A DNA stretch of 64,000 nucleotides, from the NCBI GenBank assembly GCA_041390865.1, contig JAWKPC010000010.1:82270-146269 (forward strand), read 5' to 3'. Both the position numbers and the translations under genes were made by a program. Shown here one piece after another: positions 28,054 to 35,323 of the stretch. The notes under the pieces were generated by a model. It searched no databases, had not been told where the DNA came from, and saw only the letters and a list, made by a program, of their open reading frames with translations. Position 1 is the first letter of the stretch. Every line of letters starts with the position of its first letter. This stretch comes from JAUIIK01 sp041390865 (GTDB lineage: Bacteria; Chloroflexota; Chloroflexia; Thermomicrobiales; CFX8).

Positions 28054-28764
28054 ATGAGCGAAGAGAAGTCGATCATGGGCCGGATTGATTGGGTCTGGAT
28101 CAAGGCCCTCGCCGGTCCGCTATGCGGGATGCTGTTCTTCCTGATCACCTTCTACTCCATCGGAGCAGGCAGCGCATTTTCAGGACAAATCGATACCGGC
28201 CCCAACGAGTCCGGCAGGTTGACCGCCACCGTCCTGTCCCGCAACGCCGAGGATCTGGAAACCTCGGCCCGCTGGGGGCTGGTCGGGCTCATCTTCCTGT
28301 TTCCGTTCCTGGGCTACCTCTATCGATGGCTCCAGCGCGACGATGGCGAAGACGGATGGCTGGCGCCGACGGCATTTGCCGGCGGGATAACGACCGCCGC
28401 GATGATCGCTGTCAACCTGAAGCTGGATCTTGCGGTGTCGATGGTCAACGACTACGGCGAGGATTTCGCGGCTGCCCGGGCGCTCGGCGTGCTCGCCTGG
28501 AGCGCGCACACAGCGACCGGCGCCTCGATGGCCGTGCTGATCGCCGCGACGGGGCTGGCAGTCCTCGGCAGCGCCCGGGAGGTCACATTGCCGCGCTGGA
28601 CGGGCTGGCTGAGCCTGCCGCTCGCGCTCATCATCCTGGCGGTATCACCCTGGATCCGCCTCCTCTTCCTGATGATCTGGGTGCTCGTGATCAGCGGCGC
28701 GTTTGCCTGGCGGGTCTTCGACACGCCGACCGTCGCATCCGTCGAAGACAAGTCACGCCCCTGA
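28054..28764 (+). CDS. Integral membrane protein of unknown function
   Basis: The 236-residue protein has six probable membrane helices. One follows a short N-tail (PLCGMLFFLITFYSIG), and there are helices at about 75-92, 107-125, 145-175, 188-202 and 205-225. Between the first two lies an extracytoplasmic loop with FSGQIDTGPNESG. The pattern resembles DUF4386-type proteins, but I do not recognise a decisive motif. It is the last gene of the MFS / hydrolase / cyclase cluster, starting 3 nt after the cyclase stop, so it may help the same transport or signalling task. Confidence 0.65.
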   Translation: MSEEKSIMGRIDWVWIKALAGPLCGMLFFLITFYSIGAGSAFSGQIDTGPNESGRLTATVLSRNAEDLETSARWGLVGLIFLFPFLGYLYRWLQRDDGEDGWLAPTAFAGGITTAAMIAVNLKLDLAVSMVNDYGEDFAAARALGVLAWSAHTATGASMAVLIAATGLAVLGSAREVTLPRWTGWLSLPLALIILAVSPWIRLLFLMIWVLVISGAFAWRVFDTPTVASVEDKSRP

Positions 28765-28820
28765 TCTACGGCCGGCGGATGTAGGAACAAACGACTGCGC
28801 CGATCGCTGCAAGAAAAACG

Positions 28821-28842
28821 CCCCGGCCGGATCCGGCCGGGG
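28821..28842 (-). terminator. Terminator between convergent genes near 28.8 kb
   Basis: A perfect 22-base GC palindrome (CCCCGGCCGG-AT-CCGGCCGGGG) is followed on the minus strand by five T residues at 28814-28818. It best serves the ScyD/ScyE-like gene ending at 28868 and can also stop the plus-strand operon. Confidence 0.85.
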
Positions 28843-28867
28843 GGTTCGGTTACCAGTTCGTTCGGTG

Positions 28868-31684
28868 CTAGTCCAAAGTGAACGACACGACCTGGCCCAT
28901 ATCCGGCATGACGCCGAAGTTCGAGACGTAGAACGTGTCGTCCGGACCGATCGCCAGCCCCGTCGCGAAGGTCAGTCCAGCCGACGCGACCTCCAGCTGA
29001 CCGCCATCGTCCAACACCTGGACGACCGCCGAGGTGACGTCCTCGCTCAGGAGGCTGTTCTTGGCGAGTTCGAGAACGTAGAGATTCCCTTCGCTATCGA
29101 ACGCCAGATCAACGATGTTGGTGAATCCTTCGGCATAGACGCTCGCCTCACCGTCGGCGGTAACCCGCCAGACGCGAGCCGCGCCCTGCTCGAACGGGAA
29201 TCCAGTCAGCTCCCCGACGTAGAATGCGCCGTCCGGCCCCATAACGACACCGGTCGGGACGGCCTGCATCGGCACCTGCGCCCCCTCCGGTAGCCCGAGC
29301 ATCGGAGGAGCATCGACCATACGCGGCTCGAATACGGCCAGCGTCGAGATCGTGCCGTCGCTATCGACGTGCAGCAAGGCGTTCATCCCGGCATCCGAGA
29401 TAACCCAGCCGCCCACGCCATCCGAAACCAGCGAGTACGGATTGCTATCGAGCGCGCCGCCATCAGGATTGTTGTCCGTCTCGTACGCGGCGATGTCGAC
29501 CATCAGGAGCCCGCTCGAACCGGCCGACGCCGAGATCACCCAACCGAGATCACCCGCTTCGACCGGATACTCTGCCCGCGCCGCCGGATCTGCCCCGAGT
29601 CCGACGACTGCATAGATCAGTCCTTCGTCATCCACCGCAACGTCCTGGACGCCCACGATATCGCCGCGGATGTCAAGTAGCGACGAGATACCGGTAACGG
29701 CGGATAGCGGGGTTTCACCGGTTACGATCTCAATCGATCCGGTGTAGCCGAAACAGATCTCGACGGGATCTTCAACATCTTCGCCGGGAGCTTCCTGGCA
29801 CGTTTCCCCGGCGGTCCCGCCCTGGGCGACGTAGACATCACCGGCGTCGTCGACGAAGATGCCGCGAGGATTGTTCAGGCCCGACGCAACGACAGTGAGG
29901 TCCGGCCCTGTCGGGAAGGGCTCTGCAACACCCTCAATCGCAACGATCTGGCCCATCATCGGCATGACGCCGAAGTTCGAGACGTAGATCGTGCCATCGT
30001 GGCCGATCGCGATACCGGTCGCGAACACCAGTCCCGCGCTGTCAACCTCCGTCTGCGTCCCGTCCGGCGCCACCATGACGATCTGCGCCGCCGCGGATGC
30101 AGGATTGGAGGGGTCCGCATTCAGGAGACCGCCCGCGACGCCTTCGAGCACGAACAGATTGCCCGAGCCATCGAAAGCGATATCGAGGATGTTCGTGAAG
30201 CCATCGGCGTAGACGGACATTTCGCCGTCAGCCGTGACCCGCCAGACGCGTGCCATACCGGGAGCGAACGGGAAGCCGGTCAGCTCGCCGACGTAGAAGG
30301 CGCCGTCCGGCCCCTGAACGACACCGGTCGGGACGGCTTCCATCGGCACCTGGGCACCCTCGGGAAGACCGAGGAACGGCGGTGCATCGACCATCTGATC
30401 CGGGAAGACCGCCAGCGTCGAGAGCTCGCCTTCGGCATCGATGTGGAGCAAGTCGTTGCCGCCGGCATCCGAGACGACCCAGCCGCCGATACCGTCCATC
30501 GTCAGGGAGTAGGGATTCGAATCAACGCCGCCGTCGGCCGGATCACCCTCGTCGGGGTTCTCGAGCCCTTCGTAGGCCGCGATGTCGATGACCTTCGTCC
30601 AGCCGCCGTCGCCGTCGGACATGAAGATCCAGCCGAGATCGTTACCGAACTCGCCGTAAGTGGACTCACGGTCCGCCGGATTGCCACCGTAGCCGATGAT
30701 GCCGTAGATCGTACCGTCGTCAGCGACGACGATGTCCTGGACGGATCCGCCTTCGCCACCAGCGGTGACTTCAGGAAGCTCCGAGACCACCGTCGAGACC
30801 GAGCCGTCTTCGGGGCTGATCGCGATCACGCTACTGGTGTAGCCGTAGCAAACATCGACTGGATCGCCACCGCCGGGCGGCGGGGATGAGAAGCAGTCTT
30901 CGGTCGGCATGCCGCTGTCGATGGCGTAGACGGTTCCGTCCACGCCAATCGCGATGCCGCGCGGATTGGTCAGACCATCGGCGATGACCTCACCGACCGG
31001 TTCCGGCTGTTCGCCGCCGCCGCGGTACTCGAGGATTTCGTTGCCGAGCAGGCCGAGGAGGACCTGGTATTCCGGCGGGTTGTTCGGGTGCAGCTCGAAA
31101 CGAGCGCGCTCGAACCACTGGGTCAGTACAGTGTCGCCGCTGGAGTTGGTCTCCATCTCCGGCTCGCTGATCGGATAGCCGAACAGCGCCAGCGATTCCG
31201 CGAACGAGATGCCGTCACCACCCAGATCGAGCCCGTGTGAGGACCAGTACCCCCAGAAATCGGCGCCGATGGCGTGGCCAGTCTCGGCAAAGTAGTGCTC
31301 ATCGCCGGGGTCGGCCTTCGGGAAGCTCATCCAGTCGCGGTCCATCTCGAGCAACACTTCGTTGCCGAGGCGGCCGAGAAGAATCTCGTAGGGGCTACCC
31401 GCATTCTCCGGGTGGTGCTCCATACGCTCGCGCTCGAAGTACTGGGTAAGGAATTCCTGACCGAGATCGAGATTCATCTCGTTCTCGGCTTCGGTCTTCG
31501 GATAGCCGAACACCGGCAGGCCGCCGTTGTTCATCCAGTATGTCTTGAAGGGCTCACAGAGGTTGTGGCCCGTCTCTTCGTAGTAGTTGCAGTCCGGGTT
31601 GGGTTCGACTGGCTGAGCCAGTACGGTCGCTCCGGAAAGAACTAGCAGCATCGATGCTGCGATGAGACTGAACAGTCGTCTCAC
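28868..31684 (-). CDS. Secreted protein with two ETGH/FERR repeats and two ScyD/ScyE-like beta-propellers
   Basis: A GTG start at 31684 gives a clean signal peptide (RRLFSLIAASMLLVLSGATVLAQ) and 938 residues in all; a longer frame upstream has no ribosome site. Residues 30-112 and 125-220 are two copies of a repeat: ETGH, then FGYP, QYFERERMEHHPEN or QWFERARFELHPNN, and LLGRLGNE. Residues 232-600 and 600-938 are two NHL-type, ScyD/ScyE-like propellers, each starting with a GLTNPRGI- or GLNNPRGI-like block and containing GPDGAFYVGELTGFPF and RVWRVTADGE. The propellers align at a 1,074-nt offset with high DNA identity, indicating recent internal duplication. Location is extracellular or cell-surface; ligand unknown. 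Confidence 0.82.
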   Translation of the reverse strand: MRRLFSLIAASMLLVLSGATVLAQPVEPNPDCNYYEETGHNLCEPFKTYWMNNGGLPVFGYPKTEAENEMNLDLGQEFLTQYFERERMEHHPENAGSPYEILLGRLGNEVLLEMDRDWMSFPKADPGDEHYFAETGHAIGADFWGYWSSHGLDLGGDGISFAESLALFGYPISEPEMETNSSGDTVLTQWFERARFELHPNNPPEYQVLLGLLGNEILEYRGGGEQPEPVGEVIADGLTNPRGIAIGVDGTVYAIDSGMPTEDCFSSPPPGGGDPVDVCYGYTSSVIAISPEDGSVSTVVSELPEVTAGGEGGSVQDIVVADDGTIYGIIGYGGNPADRESTYGEFGNDLGWIFMSDGDGGWTKVIDIAAYEGLENPDEGDPADGGVDSNPYSLTMDGIGGWVVSDAGGNDLLHIDAEGELSTLAVFPDQMVDAPPFLGLPEGAQVPMEAVPTGVVQGPDGAFYVGELTGFPFAPGMARVWRVTADGEMSVYADGFTNILDIAFDGSGNLFVLEGVAGGLLNADPSNPASAAAQIVMVAPDGTQTEVDSAGLVFATGIAIGHDGTIYVSNFGVMPMMGQIVAIEGVAEPFPTGPDLTVVASGLNNPRGIFVDDAGDVYVAQGGTAGETCQEAPGEDVEDPVEICFGYTGSIEIVTGETPLSAVTGISSLLDIRGDIVGVQDVAVDDEGLIYAVVGLGADPAARAEYPVEAGDLGWVISASAGSSGLLMVDIAAYETDNNPDGGALDSNPYSLVSDGVGGWVISDAGMNALLHVDSDGTISTLAVFEPRMVDAPPMLGLPEGAQVPMQAVPTGVVMGPDGAFYVGELTGFPFEQGAARVWRVTADGEASVYAEGFTNIVDLAFDSEGNLYVLELAKNSLLSEDVTSAVVQVLDDGGQLEVASAGLTFATGLAIGPDDTFYVSNFGVMPDMGQVVSFTLD

Positions 31685-32081
31685 GTCTTTCCACTCTCTT
31701 CCATCAAAAGGAAATCTCAAGTTAGTCCGTAACATCAATTCTGATTGTCGCGCACGAGTTCCGGGGCCCGGACGATAATCTCGATCCTCCTCTTCTATCC
31801 TGAACCACAGATCCAAAGCCCAGCTATCGTGACACCGTGCATTGAAGACAATCGCAACTCACATCAAAAGCAGGTTTGCCCATGGCGGATACGCACGATC
31901 CGGAGATGAGGTTCTGGCGCCCTTGGGCGCCGCCGATCCTGCTCAGATGCACTCTCTTTCACGAAGCGCGGTGGCCCCCTTCCGTTTCGATGAACGCCTC
32001 GATTGCGCGCCGCACACTCGTGTCCGCAACGCACAATCCAGCGCATATTCGCTAGAATTGGACACTACTCATTAGATTATC
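31685..32081. other. Intergenic region between ScyD/ScyE-like gene and TetR gene
   Basis: About 400 bases separate the divergent genes. Apart from the operator-like palindrome next to the TetR start, I see no gene, hairpin or convincing promoter pair in it. Confidence 0.5.
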
Positions 32082-32098
32082 CCTCTATTGAATAGAGG
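32082..32098. promoter_or_regulatory. Palindromic operator upstream of the TetR gene
   Basis: CCTCTATT-G-AATAGAGG is a perfect 8+1+8 palindrome ending 11 nt before the tetR ATG. Its right arm also supplies the GAGG ribosome site. Position and symmetry fit autoregulation by the TetR-type protein encoded immediately downstream (inference). Confidence 0.6.
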
Positions 32099-32109
32099 TC
32101 AATGCCTTC

Positions 32110-32751
32110 ATGGACGCCGAGGGAGAACGCAGGATCTACCATTCCCCGTTGCGAGACCGGCGGGCTCGCGCGACCCGGCGCAACATCCTGACCGCTGCCC
32201 AGCAACTCATCAGCGCCCAGGGCTATGGCTCGACCACCATGCGCGAGATTGCAGCCAATGCCGGCGTCGCCGTCCAGACGATCTACTCCAGCATCGGAAG
32301 GAAGCGGGACATACTTTCCGCGTTCATCGACCAGATGGAAGATGACGCCCACCTCGACCAAGCCGAGGAGCTGTTTCTCAGCACCAACGATCCCAGGGAG
32401 CATCTCCGATTGCGCGCGGCGTTGAGCAGGCGGATCTTCACGGCGGGGATCGAAGTCGTCGAGATGCTGCTCCACGCGACGGGGACCGGAACCGACATCC
32501 GAAATCTGCTTGATGAAGGCGATGCCCGGCATCGCGAGAGCTGCAAGATCTGGATGGTCGACCGGTGGGACGATGACGTGCTGCGGGAGGGTTTGACGAA
32601 AGAAGAAGCTATCGACGTCATCGCGACGCTGTCCGGCGTCGATGTCTATCGTTGGCTGGTCAGACGCTATGCATGGCCGCTCGACCGGTATGAAGAGTGG
32701 CTCTACAGGTGCATGGCCAGCGATGTCCTCGACGACCGACACCAGGATTGA
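32110..32751 (+). CDS. TetR/AcrR family transcriptional regulator
   Basis: The 213-residue protein has an N-terminal TetR helix-turn-helix: ATRRNILTAAQQLISAQG, then STTMREIAANAGVAVQTIY, then SSIGRKRDILSAF (about residues 20-75). The C-terminal ligand domain is helical and contains EVVEMLLHATGTGTD and RWLVRRYAWPLDRYEEWLY. It is convergent with the MMPL transporter gene; regulators of this type often control nearby exporters, so that is the first target to test, along with its own promoter. A perfect palindrome sits immediately upstream. Ligand unknown. Confidence 0.9.
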   Translation: MDAEGERRIYHSPLRDRRARATRRNILTAAQQLISAQGYGSTTMREIAANAGVAVQTIYSSIGRKRDILSAFIDQMEDDAHLDQAEELFLSTNDPREHLRLRAALSRRIFTAGIEVVEMLLHATGTGTDIRNLLDEGDARHRESCKIWMVDRWDDDVLREGLTKEEAIDVIATLSGVDVYRWLVRRYAWPLDRYEEWLYRCMASDVLDDRHQD

Positions 32752-32778
32752 GAGGGCGCCCCGGATCGGGGCGCCCTC
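32752..32778. terminator. Bidirectional hairpin between TetR and MMPL genes
   Basis: A perfect 12-bp stem (GAGGGCGCCCCG and complement) with a 3-base loop begins right after the tetR stop and lies 26 nt before the stop of the convergent MMPL gene. Confidence 0.8.
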
Positions 32779-32803
32779 CCGTTGAGCAGCGACAGCTAGA
32801 GGT

Positions 32804-35033
32804 CTAGTCACCCATTGCTCCGACTGGCTCCGGGAGTTCCCGGGAGCCTTCCACGTTGATCTTCGGCAGCCACTCGAGCCAGTTCGGGAAGTACCAGTTG
32901 CGCTTCCCGAGCAGGGCCATGGAGGACGGCACGAGGACCGAGCGGACGATCGTCGCGTCGATCACGACCGCGGCAGCCAGACCGAAGCCCATCTGCTGGA
33001 AACTCGACAGGTAGCCGAGCGCGAATCCGCCGAACACACCGACCATGATCAGGGCAGCGCCACTGATGATGCTGGCCGTCGAGCGCAGACCGTCGGCAAC
33101 GGCGGCGGTATTGTCACCCGTCTCATCAAAGCGCTCCTTGATCCGGCTGAGAAGGAAGATGTGATAGTCCATCGACAGTCCGAAGAGCACCGCGAAGAGG
33201 AACAGCGGAATCCAGTTGTCGATCCGATCGACCGTCTTGAATCCGAACAGGCTCGCACCGACACCATGCTGGAAGACGATCGTCACCAGGCCATAGGCCG
33301 CGAAGACGGACAGCAGGTTCATCAGGATCGCCTTCGCCGGGACGACCAGGGAACGGAACGCCAGCAGCAGGAGAACGAAGGTGATCGAGAGCACGAGCGC
33401 GAATACCCATGGCATGTAGCTCAGCATCAGATCCGTGTAGTCGATCGTCGAGGCCGTGCTGCCGGTCACGAGAGCCCCGTCACTGCTGAAGTGAGCGGGA
33501 AGATAGGTGTCCCGGATCCGATTGACCGCGTCGATCGCCACATTCGACTGCGCGTCGGCATGGACTGGAACATCAATGACGAGAAGCGTGTTGTCCGACG
33601 CAGTTTCCATCTCCGGCGTGCCGAAGATGTTATCGTCGGCGAGATCGGCGAGCAGGGCATCAACCGCTGTCTGGACGTTGTCCGAGTTGACATCGGCAGC
33701 GTCGATCACGATCGTCGCGGGTTCGAGGTCACCGCCAGGGAACTCCTCCTTCAGCGCCATGTATGCCTGAACGCTGGGCTCATCAGCCGGCAGCGACGTG
33801 ATACCGGTTGAGCCAAGCTCGATGGTCAGAGCGAAGGATCCGAGAGCGACCAACAGACCGGCGGAGAGCACAACGCTGACGACCGGGCGCCGCATGACCA
33901 ATCGGGCGGTCTTCGCCCAGACGCCCTCTTTCCGAGAGCCCGTGCTGGTTGAGCGGCGACCATAGCCGATGACCGGCGGCCGTCCCCAGTTGATCCGGTC
34001 ACCGAGCAGGCTCAAGACTGCCGGAAGCAGTGTCATGGTCATGAAGAGCGATGCGATGACGACCAGGATCGCGCCCATACCGAGACTGAAGAAGATCGTG
34101 TCCGGCACGATCAGCAGACCGGCCAGGGCAGTAACCACGGTGAGGCCGGAGAACAGGATCGCCTTGCTCGATGTTTCACCGGTCCGGACGATAGCCTCGA
34201 TCTTCTCCCGCCCGGCCTCGCGCTCTTCGCGGTAGCGGGCGACGATGAACAGAACGTAGTCGATACCGACCGCAAGCCCGATCATGAAGATCATGTTGAC
34301 GACAAAGAACGAGAGATCAGTGAACTGACCGACGATCGCCGTCACCCCGAGCGTCGTCACGATCGAAACGAGTGCCAGAATCAGCGGCAAGCCGGCCGCG
34401 ACAAGCGCGCCGAAAACGACGACCAGGACAACGATAGCGACCGCGATCCCGATCAGCTCGCCGCGCTGGAGCGTGTCCTCAGCGGCGGTATTGAACGCGT
34501 GGTTGATGCTCGCGCCGCCTGCGGTGCGGACTTCAAAGCCGGGAGTTGCCTGGGATTCTTCTTCGATGAGTGCGAGAAAATCGACGGAATTGTCGACTGC
34601 ATCTTCGGGTTCGCCGGCCAGCGTCACGAGAAGCATCGTGCCATGGTTGTCTTCGGCGACCATCGTCGGCGCATCCGTCTGGTAGTAGGTCGCCACCCCG
34701 GCAACATCCTCGAGCGCGCCGATTTCTCCGGCCAGATCGCCGACGAACGCCTCGAACTCAGGCTGGCCGATTTCATAGGTATCGGACGTCACGACGACGT
34801 ACTCCTCGGCCGGAGCCTCGACGCCGTTGTTGATTCTCTCTTCAATCAGATCATCGGCCCGGAGCGACTCAGGTTTGCGGACGTGTCTGACTCCTGTGTC
34901 AGAGCCCCACCGAGTAACCCGATTGCGACACCAATTGCCAACACCAGGACCGCCACCCAGGATACTAACGTGATCAGGGATGCCGGGCACTGCGATAAGC
35001 AAGCATGCCGGTAATACCTTGCGGCTGCATCAT
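32804..35033 (-). CDS. MMPL/RND-family transporter, with two frameshifts near the N-terminus
   Basis: The intact part encodes two RND-like halves. Each has an extracytoplasmic domain and five or six helices, including IGLAVGIDYVLFIVARYREE and FAVLFGLSMDYHIFLLSRIKER, the two conserved GxxxDY helices of the MMPL family that carry proton-relay Asp residues. The expected first helix lies in two other frames upstream. From ATG 35033 (GGAGG before it) the start reads MLAYRSARHP, then LITLVSWVAVLVLAIGVAIG, then ESLRADDLIEERI. Adding one G near 34977-34979 and one near 34872 joins them into a normal N-terminus. Family members export lipids, siderophores or drugs. TetR lies convergent. Confidence 0.85.
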
Positions 35034-35116
35034 TGAAACCTCCAGGTTCCACATTGAACGTCCCCGAGCGCCATTGCTCGTGTATCCTGATCATCCCACC
35101 CCACACTCATATGCGC

Positions 35117-35133
35117 ATCAACTAATGGTTGAT
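35117..35133. promoter_or_regulatory. Inverted repeat in the MMPL / BACON-protein divergent gap
   Basis: ATCAAC-TAATG-GTTGAT is a perfect inverted repeat, and a further GTTGAT half-site follows at about 35140. It lies between two divergent genes, as an operator would. No specific regulator can be named. Confidence 0.4.
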
Positions 35134-35237
35134 TTTCGAGTTGATTTCCGGTGGACGCGGTGTCAACCATCAGACAGTTGCGTTATTCCAGCCCTTTCCA
35201 GCACTTTCGACGCGCAACCGCACCGTAGCGCCTCACG

Positions 35238-35266
35238 TTGTGTACGTACAGTCACCGTGCTATTCT
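35238..35266 (+). promoter_or_regulatory. Sigma-70-type promoter of the propeller-BACON gene
   Basis: TTGTGT (35238-35243), a 17-base spacer and TATTCT (35261-35266) lie 57 nt before the ATG at 35324. The same -10 hexamer is used by the Hsp20 promoter in this window. Confidence 0.55.
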
Positions 35267-35323
35267 TTGGGAAGTTTGTGGCGTACGTATGCGCCTTCTC
35301 TTCGTTCTCATTTGAGGACCGCC

